A stretch of DNA of 64,000 bases, taken from positions 17,730,001 to 17,794,000 of the forward strand of contig JAVHKY010000013.1 in NCBI GenBank assembly GCA_035079385.1. The letters are read 5' to 3'. The position numbers and the translations under genes were made by a program. The notes beneath the pieces are model-generated. The model was given only the letters and a program-made list of their open reading frames with translations, was not told the DNA's origin and did no database searches. Source of the stretch: Aspidiotus rigidus (lineage: Eukaryota > Arthropoda > Insecta > Hemiptera > Diaspididae). This document shows positions 1 to 11,935 of this stretch, in pieces. Each line of letters starts with the position of its first letter. The stretch's first letter is position 1.

Positions 1-2561
1 GGGCCGTAAGTCACGGTATTTAGCATATATTGAAGTGCTGTTTGCGCTCCACAAAATACACTTATCTTTGTGCTCGTCCGGATGTACCCATACACGATGG
101 TATATTTTTGATACGTCTCAGCCAAAAGCGACAGCAAATATCCCCTGGATTGAGTTGAAGCTTTGGACCAGTCAACAAACAATCATCGAGAGATTTTTCC
201 GAGTCGTCTACCATGGATGCGTTATTCAAAAACGACTCTGTATTTCAAAGTTTTTCTTGATGGTTTCTGCACCATAAGATGAGGAATCTTTCTTTCTAAT
301 GGTTCCATTGTTTATGCCGAGTTTTTAAAATCCTTCCCCCTGCTCGAAAAAATTAATGATAATTATGATGAATGAGTCAATGAAAATTATATAGTTTCCC
401 TTCCTCCGCCTATAGACAGTAAAAAAAAAAAAAATCTGATCAAAATATTTCTAACCGTTTTAAATTAAAAATTCACCATGAGAACTCATCTTCGACGACC
501 GGAATTGAATTGCAAACATTCGCGAGATGAAAGATGGCGATGAATAATGAGACGTGATAGCATCTCTCTTCGATGTATTACTAGGCTTCACTCATAAAGT
601 GGAACGTGATGATAATTATACAAGAAACTTCGAAAATTTTTTGGAATAAGAATCGAAATATAGGAAACTCGTAACCAGCTTTGGTGTTTTGTTCTTCATT
701 GAAATTCGCGGAGGTCACGTATTTTCGGATCTCCTACCGCGCGGATTGTATATGGTGGCCGAAAATGTGGACATGTTGCACGCTCTTAGCGAAGTATTTG
801 CATTTTTATAGAGCCTACTATTTAGTCTGAATATTAAATTTATTCTTTATGTATTCTTCCTACATTTGCAAGAAAAAAGAAAAAAATACTCCTAGTTCTT
901 GTGACAATATATATTCTACAATCTTTACCAACAAGTTCCATGGCGATAGAAGTTTTCTATACAATACATGCGCAGGAAGTATCGACGATCTATCATCGAT
1001 ACTTATGGTCGAAGTACGAAAATATTTCAATTAGACGAATAGAAAAATACAATGTCTCGTGGCAGAGATTGAAGCCCACGAAAAGAGGCTGCGCATTCGA
1101 AATTCCCGCTAAATTTGAATAATTCAACGTTCAACAGCGCGTTATTCGCTACATAAATACAATATATTATATCGACTACTACATCTCATTTCAACTTTTT
1201 GTAACCAGTTTATTGTGGATTTATTAATTGTCGCTCTTTGTATTATAATATTCGAAAATGTACATCCACCGTCGAGAGTGTCTCGATAGTATAATAATCG
1301 TTTGATCTGGTTTCGGAATTTCAACATTCTAGTTATAGATATTCCCACATATATGGTGCACTTGTTTATGGATTTCACATAAAACTGCTTACACTTTGAC
1401 ACATATAAACATCAACAGAAATTAACATTCCTGGACACAAAATGAGGAGGAGTATCCTGTACCGAGAGAGCGTTTTAAAAAGAAAAAGGTACCACGGACG
1501 CGAGTATATGTAATACTTTTTATCGGCGTTGAATAATTAGGTGGAAAAATATAAGTTCTGAAAACGAGGACGACGGCGGGCGGCGTTAAGGTCGCTAATT
1601 GCAAATTCGACTATGCTCTGAGAAAGTTATGCGAGGAATTTCTATTGTTTTTTTATTCTAAAATAGTACCTATTTCTCTCGATTCACGAAATTACGTTCG
1701 TCTTTCGGAAGCGTTTCTCGTATTCGCGCCACCTAATGAGCGACAAGTGGCAGGATGCATTAGCTGAATAAGTAATGGAAATGTTTGCACGAGGTTTTCG
1801 AGTTAATTTTTATTCGATGCAGTAAAAATTAACGCACACCGAGTTATCGGCTGCAGTGCGGAAAAAAACGAGTAATTTATTCTTGAGTACACATTTTTCA
1901 CAATACGAATGCAGAAATTTGCATTTTGATGATGAATAATATTCCTACGTTTCTACACGACATTTTGTTTCTACGACTCTTTTTGTTATACAAATATGCA
2001 GCGAGACTCCGCACAGGCGCCCACGACTGGTTCGGGCTGAGTTGCGATAAACGTCTAATTCAGGGATATAAATGTATGAAATTTGGCTGACTCATTCATC
2101 ATTATCTTAATCATCAGAACCGATACGGAAAGACATTTGCATTTTACTATATAGATCTCCTCAGAGAATAGAAATCTAAGAAAAAAATCTTTGAGAGTAC
2201 AAATATTTCAGAGAATAAAACACTATCCACTTCTTTTTGTCGTTTTCTCGCTTCCGAACAGCGTAACCATGAGAAATGTCCTCATGCAATGAACTTTTTC
2301 AAGGGTTCTCTAATTTCGGCTGCTGTGATTTAGTTTACCTGTGACCTGTTTTATCAGTTTTCTAGATCTATGCTGAATTCCAATTCCATTTATTTCAAAG
2401 TTCCTATGTTGAAATTTGAAGGGGTATTTTTCGCGAGTGATGTTTGCACATGCACTAGTTCACGCATACTTTGTGAATATAAAGAAGCTTCAAAATAAAG
2501 CTGCATACTTGAGGGAAATGGCATCATAAACTCATGCCTTCCTATAAGATAAGAAGGGACA
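1..2561. other. No recognisable gene or element
   Basis: Both strands were read. The open stretches are short, of mixed composition, and show no domain motif, conserved splice pair or repeat structure. AT-rich, apparently unique sequence. Exons shorter than about 100 bases could be missed by eye. Confidence 0.5.
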
Positions 2562-3051
2562 TTAAGGGTGTGCTTTACTTGTGAAAATATGCTCGTAAAA
2601 CATGGTACCGTGAATCACATTTCACTGCTCGAATTTTCAACGGATCCTTCTTGATAGTTGACATGTTTTCCAGACAGGTCCAACCAGGAGCGCTATCGAA
2701 GCAGAATTTTAAAATTTTTTCTTATAATCTCTCAGGTAAAAATTTGTCTATTTTCTGACGATGGTGAAATTCCTCTGGAGCCAAAATTCAGAATTCTGTT
2801 CCGATAGCGCCTTCCATTGAACCCTTCTGTACAATCTCCAAAGATCGCAAAAATTCGTCGGAAAATGGAGGCCTGAGAAGTGCCCTTGCAAAATCATTCC
2901 TTGTCATTTCTTACAAGGACTACCAAAGCACGCTCGACAAGCGTCGCGCAGTGAACGCTGGCTTACCGAACCTTGCAGGGTTTTTGGGGATGTTTATGCA
3001 ACCTATCGTACACCGTTTCTGACTTTCCCAACAAGTAAAGCACACCCTTAA
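2562..3051. mobile_element. TTAA-flanked MITE, copy A
   Basis: A 482-bp non-coding element (2566-3047) has perfect 17-bp terminal inverted repeats, GGGTGTGCTTTACTTGT at the left and its reverse complement at the right. It is bounded on both sides by TTAA (2562-2565 and 3048-3051). TTAA target duplication is the hallmark of piggyBac-type transposition, so this is probably a non-autonomous element moved by a TTAA-specific transposase; that class assignment is inference. An internal inverted repeat lies around the two GATAGCGC/GCGCTATC segments near 2690 and 2805. A second copy lies at 59173-59658, about 56 kb away. No transposase is encoded. Confidence 0.85.
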
Positions 3052-4009
3052 GGAAGACTCGGGTTCGTTGTTGAAAATGCAGAGCATGTATTTTATGTTC
3101 CCTCAGTTGCATTTTGTAGCTTTAAAGCAAGGACAATGCCCAAGGCTCTTCAGAGGAAAAATTTCTCCTTTTTATGAGAAAAACATTAGATCATGTATGG
3201 ATCAGAAGAGTTGAAGCATAGTACACTCTCATTGACTAGATTCTCTCGAAGTATTATACGATTGCGAGCAATCGAAGATAAAGAGATTACCTCTTTTACA
3301 TGTAACAAATAAAGATCACGTCTCATTTCTCATTCGCGTAGAACTTTTTTTTTTGTCAAAATTTCTCAAAATCTCCAAGATGGGTTGACGTTATTTGGGA
3401 TTGAGAACGCACGCGTCCCGCTAATCAGTAGTTGAAGCCCTTCACTACATATAGGTCGAGTTCTGATGTCGAAGTTTTTCCAAGTCTGTTTATGAACCAA
3501 GGTCTTTGTAATGGAATGTGCTACACCTCAGTCTCTTTCTCCTTCCATCATAATTAGTTCGGGTTCCAAAGTCGACATTTTTACAAGTCCGTAATGTCGG
3601 TCAAGGTCATCAGAATGAAAACGGCAGCAAAGGCTGTCTAGCCGGGTAACGATGGGCATCCGGCCTTAGGCAGGAATCTCCAAATTCAACCATCGGAAGT
3701 TGTTGGAGATGGAAGGAAACTCTTAGGTATTTCCAAATTTTTAGCCGCCTAAGTCTATTCAATCCTCCGTGACATTAAAAATGTACATTTTAACAATACA
3801 GCTCGTAATATTTCTAATGAATCCTCTCGTGCTTTGGAAGGAGAATGAATCATCCAATCATTGATCAGGTATTTGTTTGAAATTGATGAAAGTAAATATG
3901 TGAAGATGAGTCTTATGGAAGGTCTGATTGAATCGACTATGGAACAACTGCCACATATTTATCGTACGTTGAAGACTTATGACCAACAAGCTCAGAAAGT
4001 CTTGCTTGT
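3052..4009. other. No recognisable gene
   Basis: Nothing supported. A plus-strand open stretch beginning at 3861 runs toward the 3' flank of the R1-type relic but matches no family I know. Confidence 0.4.
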
Positions 4010-4280
4010 GTCGCGTCTGCAACGCCACCCATCCTCCATAATGGAGTGGGTGCGGGTTGCGTATGCATTTAATTTAGTTTCCTGTAACACCGAAATCGAC
4101 CCTTTTGGGTATAACTTCAGTGTTGGAAGAATCTCCTTGGCGAACCCCCTCTTCTACTCAGCAACCGCCAAGCTGCAATGGCCCCCTGGCACGCAAAAAG
4201 CATAAAAACTCACACCCCAACAACACCACCACGTTACACACAGTAGATCGCTGTTGAAGTTTCTTCATCTTATTCTTTCT

Positions 4281-5361
4281 TCACGGGTGATCTTCCTCTT
4301 GTTCCTGCAAATCTGGAAGTGTCGAGTAGGCCATAGTGTGGTTCTGCATTTGCCTATTCCATTCCTGGTGCTTCCTCTTCCTCTTCATGACGGTGGCTGC
4401 AAATGCAGACACCTGGTTCCATACTTCTTCAGAACCTAGCATGGTGGATACCAGGCTACTCGGGGCTAGCCCCTCATCTACCCCAATCTCTTGAAGAGAC
4501 CGACTAAGCTTGTCCCACTCATGCCACCACGCCTCACACTTAAAAAAGGCGTGTTGTGGTCCATCATCCCGTCCTTGGTTAAAGTGCAAACACGTTGCCT
4601 GCTCAACTTTTCTTAACTTCTCGTGAAGGTACTTGTTGAAGCAGCCATGGTCGCTGAACACCTGTGTCAGGTGAGAGTTCAGCTGACCATGGTGTCGGTT
4701 CATTCACTCATCAAGGTCGCGTACTAGCACACGGGTTGTCCATGTACCCAGCTCACTCTGGGCAATTCTTGCTTACCATTTTACAAGCAAGGAGCGCCTG
4801 ACCCGTAAAGCCTCTTGGTTGGTCGTCGTCGTCTTTTTTGCTTTGAACACCCCCACTCTCTCCTCAGCTAGGAGCTCGATTGGTGACGAACTTGCTAATA
4901 CACAAAGAGCCTCTGTCGAGACAGTGCGGTAGGCACTAACACACCTCAGCACAGCTCTTCGTTGGATCTTTACTATCTCTGTCCTTCTGTATGGTAACTG
5001 TATGGAATCGGCCCTGGCGCACCATGTAGGAGGATCGGCAAGGCGTTACTCTTCTTCTTGCTTCTTTCGGCCCTCCTAGATTCCTCATCAGGCGGCTTAG
5101 GTATCCAACTACCCGGTCTGCCTTTTCCGCTACCATCAGGAAATGGTACCTGAAGCTCAGCGTTGAGTCAAACCAGATGCCCAGGTACTTCATCCGCTTC
5201 TTGGTTTCTATTTCCATACCTTGCAGGCAAAAGGTGGATGGACTGAACTTCCGACGAGTTGTGAATAAAATGGCCTCCGTCTTACCGACTGCAAGTTCGA
5301 GTCCAGCCGACTCGATCCGACGTAACACTACCTTTAGAGCCCGGTTTACCCTGCTCTTCAC
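4281..5361 (-). pseudogene. R1/I-type non-LTR reverse transcriptase, C-terminal half, broken
   Basis: Three consecutive minus-strand segments in different frames read as the thumb and C-terminal part of an R1-type ORF2. From 5361 come the GLELAVGKTEAIL segment and the MKYLGIWFDSTLSF segment, typical of the region just after the YADD palm. Around 4930-4750, in another frame, comes an R-T-V-S-T-E-A-like stretch. From 4703 comes a GCFNKYLH...C...H..F.C cysteine-histidine segment typical of the C-terminus. The endonuclease and RT core are missing upstream and at least two frameshifts are present, so it is a 5'-truncated dead copy. The 3' UTR may extend down to about 4010. Clade (R1 rather than another I-group clade) is judged from these motifs only. 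Confidence 0.8.
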
Positions 5362-5386
5362 ACCCAGAAAGAGAGAAATATCCTAA

Positions 5387-7206
5387 TCTTAAGTGTGCAG
5401 TTTCGGTAAGAATTTTCGTGCTAACCTTGCTCCAAAATATTTTCTCACACTTCTCTTCACTATTGACCGACTGATCCTCCAGATAGCCCCTCTTGCGATC
5501 ATTCGAACCAAAATTTTCTAGTTACTCTCAGTTTTTATCATTGGCGTAGGGAAGAATTTTCAAGATGACGATGTAGGTTAACCTGAAATAAACTTTTGAA
5601 CGAATAATCTACATATTATACCCGCAGAATTAACAACATAAAATTAAATTTCGTCTCGAAAGTAGAAATGTCGACGTACCTACCTCAAATTGAAGCTGTT
5701 TTATTTTACATAACCATACACGTACATATGTACATACAGTGTAGTCGACTTTACATTGCCTCTAATGAGACCGAATTCCACGAGCCCAGCTGTAATAATC
5801 GACGTCGTCAAAATCACTTCACCTGCAACCGAGTGAAAATAAACGGTTTGAGTTGGGTTATAGCGAGGCAGATGCAAAGTTCGAATCGATTATAAATGTA
5901 CGGAATGCACTATAGGCGATAAAATACAAGGGAGAGAAATTAATTTTATTATAGGAGCCGTTGATGCACTACACGCTGCGCGATACAAAACAGACTTGCG
6001 ACTCCTTATTCCAAAAATTAGTGGTATTTGGCCGAAGTACGTACAAGACGCGGTCATAAATTAGCCGAATAACAAATTACACTATTACATGACGTGCGCC
6101 CAGTCCCTCATTGTGGAATCAGTTTACTTTTATGGAAACTGAAACACATACTAAGTCGAGATTGCTAAATCGAGTCGGTATTTTGTATAGGTGTTAACTA
6201 AATTAAGCGCGAAATTCGCGATGTTTTATGATCCTCTTTTGGCAAAATTCATGTCGGACAAAACCCATATGTTCACCGTGTTCGTTTTTCTACCGTCCTC
6301 CTCGTCGTTTTGTATAATTGGCGTTAATTGAAATGTCCGGATGATTTGTTTTTCTAGGATCATTAGGCAACCATGTTTTCTACCGAAAAAAAAAGAAAAT
6401 CAAATTCTTCTATCTGAATGAATAAGAAAAGGAGGATTGACTTTTTTTTTGACATTCACTTTTACGACCACAGAAAACGTTGGAAATTGAGAAGAAATAA
6501 TCAAAACGCACGATTGTCTTATACAAGAGGGCGCTGAAATTTGAAATACAAAGTTTTAAGATCGAACATTTGCGTAAATTGCACATTCATTCTTGGCTCA
6601 TGATGGGGACGTAGAATTATGAGCACGGTTTATTCAATTTTCCACATATTACCCTTCCTTGGCGAACACAGGCTTTTCTTAGTCGTTCCGAACCGAATCT
6701 GGGGCTCAACGGTAGAACGTACTTCTCTTGGAATGTTTTCTTGGGAAAACAAAGAATGGGTGCTGATCTATAAAATAAGATTTTGAAGATCGGACTTATG
6801 CGTAAAGTGCACTTTCTTTCTTATCGCCTGATAGAGTACTCAGATTTTGTTGTCTTCAAGAGCATAACACCTTATTTGGAATACAGAAATTTGAACTTGG
6901 TTTATTTAGATGCACACCTTTGTCTTGGATATTGCGCTCTATTTGCAAACCTATGCTTCCGTCGATCGTTCCATATTATATTTTGGCTCAACTACTTCTT
7001 GTTATACTCCGGATCCTCTCATACTTCTTGCCTTCTTAAAAGGAGTTGGAATTTTATCGTTGCCACCAAAAACACTTGCGGTAGGTTTTGCACTTCTTGC
7101 CGCAGTTTTCAACTCTTCCTTCTTGAAGTACTTGGAGAAACGTTCTATAAGCGATGCATCGCCGTTTTCTTTCTTTTGGAGTCGGTGTGCTACAGTGACA
7201 TTAAAT
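5387..7206. other. No recognisable gene; one diverged short duplication
   Basis: No supported gene. A stretch at about 6550-6600 recurs in diverged form at about 6780-6830; both contain an AAGATCG.AC....GCGTAAA.TGCAC core. Plus-strand open stretches at 6783-7242 overlap each other in two frames and carry no motif. Confidence 0.4.
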
Positions 7207-7581
7207 TCAGATAGCTGTACCTTCGGATGTACGTACAGCTAGCTTATCTACGAGAGGATTGAAACTTTCATTTTCTTGAATTGGAATACCACTAATTATG
7301 AGATCATTTTTCATCGTATATTGGTCACTTGCCTCGACTCGATTCTCTACTGATTCCAAACGAACTTGCAAAGTTTTCACTTTCTCTTCTAGCGCCTCAT
7401 TCCTGCCTTTCACTGCTTTTTATTCCACTTATTATGTTTCCTCTCGCAGTTTTTGCGTCGTCTGAATTCCCTCTTCGATTTTCTTTTCAAGGGTATCAAA
7501 CCTCTTCGCCAGAAGGTCAGCAATACCATAACCAATTTCATTTTTATCCTTTGTAGACAGTTACTTTGTTTGACCATCCAT
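7207..7581 (-). pseudogene. Non-LTR retrotransposon ORF1-like coiled-coil fragment
   Basis: From an ATG at 7581, or 7577, the minus strand reads a heptad-rich coiled coil. This is followed by a segment with the pattern ENRVE..DQY...NDLIISGIP, homologous in layout to the better-preserved ORF1 at 18714-19737 (…SRRNNVIISGIPE…). Such proteins package element RNA and are nucleic-acid chaperones. Stops near 7430 break the frame and the RNA-binding C-terminal part is absent. It lies downstream of a reverse-transcriptase tail on the same strand, so it is probably the head of a second, truncated insertion rather than part of the same element. Confidence 0.65.
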
Positions 7582-7762
7582 CCTTAAACGTCTACTTCGA
7601 GCAGCTTTGTCACTCTCCGGACTAGTCTCTCTACTGCGTTTTTATATTTAGAGGACGCTGAACTATTTCTAGAACTTCGGGTATATTTATTTCTCTCTGT
7701 TATCAGTATAACACAGGAACTCCGAACGTCAAATTTATATATCAGCACTTCACAAAGAATTC

Positions 7763-8278
7763 TTAACCAAATTTAATGATTGAAGACAATTCAGAAACAC
7801 TAACCTTAAACTGAGCTGTTCTGCATTTTGGAATTCTAAATAAGTCTCGGTCTCGTGTGGACCTAGCGGGTGCTAGGAAACTTTTTAAGTGTAATGAGTC
7901 CCCGATGAACAATAAGAGACCAACTTCCCTCCTTACCGCTAGGCTCGTGAGTTCATAGCCCAACGTTAATTCCCTGTATGATATTGTTGAATCATAATAA
8001 CCGAAGTCTGAAATATAAATATTTTAGGAATCTTTCAAAACCCGTTCTAAGTTTTGCGTGCTCTCTTTCCCTGCGGGCTCCCATACGACACTCGCGAAGT
8101 CCAGCTGAGATCTTACCAGTGCAAAATACAGAATTTTCAATGTCATGTGCCGCATTATGAGTCCAAGATTACGATCGGCGTTGTTCAGCGACCTTTGGAA
8201 CTGTTTTTCAAAACTTAGATCATGACTAAGGACCACCCCCAAGTCTCTAACGTCTTCAACCCGCTTCAAGACCTCCAC
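7763..8278 (-). pseudogene. Non-LTR reverse transcriptase C-terminal fragment (CR1/Jockey type)
   Basis: The minus strand from 8278 reads V.DLGVVLSHDLSF followed by KILYFALVRSQLDFASVVW, the connection region after the RT palm in CR1/Jockey-group ORF2. In another frame from 7963 it reads YELTSLAVRREVGLLLF, the conserved block near the end of ORF2. The RT catalytic core and endonuclease are missing. A frame change near 8020 and several stops show decay. The 5' break abuts an env-like tail on the opposite strand. Confidence 0.8.
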
Positions 8279-8345
8279 GTTTATCTATCACATCGATCTA
8301 TGAACTTTTCTAGACACCAGAATACGGAACAAAGTTCAAACTCAC
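8270..8345 (+). pseudogene. Errantivirus-like Env C-terminal tail, fragment
   Basis: A short plus-strand piece, with residues HV.LSH.SMNFS..QNTE, closely matches the cytoplasmic tail of the env relic read on the minus strand near 9080-9130. It is only about 25 codons and is fused to unrelated upstream sequence. Its place just before an LTR-like block and a primer binding site (8709-8720) is where the end of env sits in this type of element. Confidence 0.55.
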
Positions 8346-8707
8346 CTCTGCCTTTGCCACCAAAACCAACACACATAAAAATGAACAACGGACCTCGACC
8401 GAATCCGCTGCAGTATTCTTATATTTTATATTTTCATTGCATGTGTACTTTATATCTGATTGTTCTGGTTATATTTACAAAATTATCGTGGTCTATGTTG
8501 ACTTTAATCTTCGGACTAAGGTACATTTCAATATATCATTATCCTTAATTATAAACTTTGACCTATATCATAAAATTTGGTAGGTATATAAGACCTTAAG
8601 GCACCTACATATTTTGTCAATTTGCTTTCAGTTTTACTTCCAATACAGTTCCGTTATAAAAATCACATTTCGCGTACTTCTGTTTCTAAATGACGTCATA
8701 ACACAGT
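8346..8707 (+). mobile_element. Probable LTR of an errantivirus-like element (start not defined)
   Basis: AT-rich non-coding block between an env tail and a primer binding site, the position of an LTR in a tandem or recombined Ty3/gypsy element. The right edge is set by the PBS at 8709; ATAACA at 8698-8703 may be the end of the LTR. I could not fix the left edge, and it is not alignable by eye to the LTRs at 10615 and 13469. It contains a TGACGTCA palindrome at 8691-8698. Confidence 0.4.
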
Positions 8708-8708
8708 T

Positions 8709-8720
8709 TGGCGCAGTCGG
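8709..8720 (+). other. Retrotransposon primer binding site, tRNA-Ser type
   Basis: TGGCGCAGTCGG is complementary to the 3' end (…CCGACTGCGCCA) expected of a tRNA-Ser, the primer used by several insect errantiviruses. The same 12 bases occur on the minus strand at 13451-13462 beside a clear LTR, which supports the call. Confidence 0.75.
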
Positions 8721-8882
8721 GATTTCTTAGTTGAAAGTTGTTTCGCGTACGTTTTGTTCTTTTCTGGCCAAAGCAGCAGATAATTCGCGTTTTGCAGCCA
8801 TCGGAGCAGCGTGTAGGGGATGTCTATTTTGCAAGCTCACGCAACATAACTATAGCAAAACAATTCAACTCTAACCATCAAC

Positions 8883-8963
8883 ATGGTCTCAGAAGCGGTC
8901 TCAAGGATAGACAAGAAGCAATCAATGGTCACGGCAAGCTCCAGAATCAATATATGTGATTAA
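8883..8963 (+). pseudogene. Gag N-terminal fragment, errantivirus-like
   Basis: A 26-codon open frame after the PBS ends at a TAA at 8961. Its pattern SRI.K.QS.VT.SSRI matches the minus-strand gag relic near 14440-14490, so it is the start of the same kind of Gag. It stops where the minus-strand env relic begins, which marks a rearrangement breakpoint. Confidence 0.5.
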
Positions 8964-10614
8964 CTGACGATTTCCTTTTTCTTATTCTCTTCATTCCTCT
9001 TATCTCCTTAATTAAACTCCTCCAAAATTCCAAATTCTGAAATATTGAATAGACTAATTCAGATGAAATTTCCGTATTCTGCTGTATAGAAAAGTTCATA
9101 GATTTGTGCGATAGATCAACGTGTGGTGATGAATGGATAGTCTGCAGAGGAACATCGGCTGCTTTTTGTCGAGAGGATGCAAAACAACAGTTGTAGTAGT
9201 CGAAAATGCATTTAAGAATTTTGACTAAGATCTGCTTAGGCAATTGCACGCGGATTTGGTCGTGGCCCGCTATTGTATACAATTGGCTCTAGATTACGAT
9301 ATGTTGAGCCATTTTGTGCGGACTCTAAAGGTTATAGTTGATGATGTACTGCTGTGTGTGATTCCTGGTGGTTTGAGGATGATAGGCAGCAGAAATTGTA
9401 ATATTCAAATAATTATTATACATTTTCGAAATTTAGCTAGCAAATATAAAATGACAAGTGATACCAATGTGTAGATGCTATACCAGATGTACTTGGCAAT
9501 TTTATCCTGTTGTGTTGACTGTGTTGCAATAATTTTTTGTAATCCTGTATTTGGTTGCTTATGAGTCGAAAATTGTCGAAATTGAGGTATTGAATTTTGA
9601 TAGAAGTAAATTGAAGAGCTGATAGATTTGGAGTATTTAAATGATCAAAAAATTCTAAGTTTAAGAGTGGAGCGTTCAAGAGAACCGTTTGATTTATCTG
9701 AGAATCTGCTGTGAGAATTCCAACAGGAGTGAATGCACGGCATTCCTGTTCCAAAGAGAGAATTCCTCTGTCTTGGATAATAATGTCTTTCATCTGTTGA
9801 GGAGGCATATACAATCTATTGTAATTTGAGTGCGATTAGAACCAATAAAAAGCCATTGGTTTCCTCAAAGTTTGTGGAAAATCTGGAGGTCTGAATATAG
9901 CGAACGTACATGACAGTTTTTTGGTACACTGTCTCGGATTGGTTGTATGAGGAGAGCAGAGGCATATTCTTGACCAGCTATAGTGTAATGTATCTCCTGA
10001 GCGCGGCAAAGGTATTCCTAAGGCTCTATCTGTAGACAAGAATCCATATTCGGGATGTTGATCTGTTTGGTCCTTTGTTGATTAATGACGATATAATCTG
10101 AAATGGAGTCAATATAGTGAAAGAAGTTGGGTGAATTTGCGGATGGAACCGGAAAAGGATGCGGATGGTAAAGAATATATTTTTCGGTGGAAACTATTGG
10201 AATTCTAAGAATGAAGACGAGATTTTGTTCCGGAGTGAGAAATAGTTTTATTTTGGCAACATCGAAAAATTTGTGGATTTGACTGATGTTCAACGTAAAT
10301 GGAAAAGTTCTCTCTGATGGTAGGTGTGCAGCCAGAAATTCTTGTGATGGGGCAAGGATGTAATATATTTTGCTTAGCGAAAAGTACTGCAATAATGACT
10401 TAACCTAGTTCGACCACACTTTTTTGTATAAGATTTCCAATGAACAACTCAAGCTTGAGAGAATATTGGAGTTGAATTGACTCTTAATTTGTCTGCCATT
10501 CGTTTCATGTGATTTAAATTTTCTGCAAATACAATGTCGTTGTGCGTTAGAGTGTTTACTGACTTATTGACATATATGCAAATGTTTCTTCATGAGATCT
10601 TTTATATGCCTTGC
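8947..10614 (-). pseudogene. Errantivirus-like Env, central and C-terminal part, broken
   Basis: Relic of an insect retroviral envelope gene of the baculovirus-F-like family, read on the minus strand from 10614 down. Visible in order are a heptad-rich stalk region (about 10560-10440), a block with the pattern FFD.AKIKLFLTPEQNLVFILRIP typical of this family (about 10280-10190), cysteine-containing segments (10039-9720), and a conserved block before the membrane (9814-9440). Last come the membrane-proximal KCIFDYY motif and a cytoplasmic tail (about 9220-9080). At least three frame changes and several stops make it non-functional. The LTR at 10615-11062 separates it from an env N-terminal part at 11063-11480. 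Homologous to the plus-strand fragment at 14470-15010. Confidence 0.8.
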
Positions 10615-11062
10615 TGTTACAAACAAGTTGAAGATTATCACTTGAACACTTGAGAGCTTTATTGATCACGTTAGAGAACAGAGTTGAACCACAAAAACTA
10701 TGTGGAACAGAGGTTCTTATATAGTAAAACATTATTGACTTAATAAAAAGAGATAGAAGAGAAGGAAAGGAGATCATTGGAAGGAACTAGAAGATAGAGA
10801 AAGTGCTAGAAGAGTCTAAAAGAGTATAAAGGTACTTAATTGATACAACAATAATATTTAAAATGCAAAGGTAACATGTTGTGTTGGAGTAAGTATTCAA
10901 TAAATATCTAAGATAAAGTTGATATTGATGTTGATTAAGATGATATTGATTTGATAAATATTTGGTAATCATATTAGAATACAAAGGTTATAAAGATGCT
11001 ATACAAGTAGCAAGGTTAGCATAAGTAGGAAAAAGAAAAAGGTGTAGAGTGTCATTGTAACA
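10615..11062 (-). repeat. LTR copy 1 (448 bp)
   Basis: Direct-repeat partner of 13469-13935, same orientation, with a few small indels. It begins TGTTACAA and ends TTGTAACA, a perfect 8-bp terminal inverted repeat as in retroviral LTRs. Both flanks carry env-like coding sequence on the minus strand, and flanking bases show no 4-6 bp target duplication. It can be read either as the 3' LTR of the minus-strand element starting at 13935 or as a solo LTR lying inside env. Confidence 0.9.
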
Positions 11063-11480
11063 GTCCAAAAGTGTCCCTTTTAAAGCTTCATCATATGCCA
11101 TTTTGTCGTATGCATCGGGGATACCGATCAAAAATTTCAAGATAGACGAGAGACTGGGGGCAATGCCTTGGTCGAGCTAACGTTCAGATCGAGGGCTTGA
11201 AGCGAGGAGGTGAAACAGCGTTTCCAATTTATCCATTAAGGTTTTTTGATATTGAGTAATGAATAGATGAGTTTTCTAGCAAGAGGAAGATGAATTCCGT
11301 GATTTAAATTGTTTACATGATGAATAGGTGTGATCCATCATATTTATAACTGCGTCATTTTGTAGCTGAAAGATCGTTATGTTTCTGTAAGCGACAAGAT
11401 TCCAAATGGTATCAGAATGATGTGCTTTTCCCATGTTTTCGAAATATAGGCCTGGTTTCTCATGTATTGGCCGGAAAACG
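11063..11480 (-). pseudogene. Errantivirus-like Env N-terminal fragment
   Basis: Continues directly from the integrase C-terminus in the same open stretch. The start of the surface subunit (KPGLYFENMGKAH…WNLVAY) is followed by a cysteine and then, near 11190, a weak R-x-x-R cleavage-like site. A stop codon follows that site immediately, and a short fusion-region-like segment ends exactly at the LTR edge (11062). Truncated and not functional. The rest of a related env lies on the other side of the LTR (8947-10614), so the two could be one gene split by the LTR, or parts of two copies. Confidence 0.7.
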
Positions 11481-11935
11481 GTGAATGAAACGTAATTTTC
11501 TTGATTTAGACGAACTTGTAATTGACTGTAATAGTCGTCATATGTGTATCTGAATTTGGGAATTTTACTCGTAGTAAGCGAATTCGGAAGATATGACTGA
11601 TGGCGAAAAAGGAGAATGTTTTGTTCCTGAATGAACAAGACTGGTGTAAGAAAAAATAACCTGATCTACATATTCGCACCAATCTGTTTGATTTGCGTCA
11701 ATATAATGAGAGAGGTATGCTTTGAGTGTAGAGTGGTATGTTTTGACGTTGTTGCCTTCAGGATGCCAATAAGAAGTAAAGGTGTGCTTGAATTCGTATA
11801 GTTTCTCGAGCTCTTTCAGGATTTCTGAGATGAAGACTTGACCATTGTCGGAAATGATGTGCCGAGGTATTCCCACAAGACTGAAATATTTGTTGAGTTC
11901 TCAAACGATAGTAGGAGCATCAGCTCGAAGCAAAA
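11481..11935 (-). pseudogene. Ty3/gypsy integrase, core and C-terminal fragment
   Basis: The minus strand reads the second catalytic Asp block (GIPRHIISDNGQ, about 11876-11835) and the HPEGNN.K.YHSTLK block where the third catalytic residue normally sits. The usual Glu is Lys here. A C-terminal region with PNSLT…FRYTYDDYY follows in another frame, so there is a frameshift near 11600. The zinc-binding N-terminal domain and the first catalytic Asp are missing because Gag sequence joins directly to the core near 11935. Catalytically dead by both criteria. Confidence 0.85.

Noticed and set aside
3861..4205. 114-codon plus-strand open frame
   Set aside because: Overlaps the probable 3' flank of the minus-strand R1-type relic and shows no recognisable motif.
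6783..7242. Overlapping plus-strand frames with hydrophobic stretches
   Set aside because: Two overlapping frames in AT-rich DNA, and the right end runs antisense to an ORF1 relic; no family resemblance.
10556..10777. 73-codon minus-strand frame spanning the LTR edge
   Set aside because: A chance fusion of LTR sequence with the adjacent env relic.
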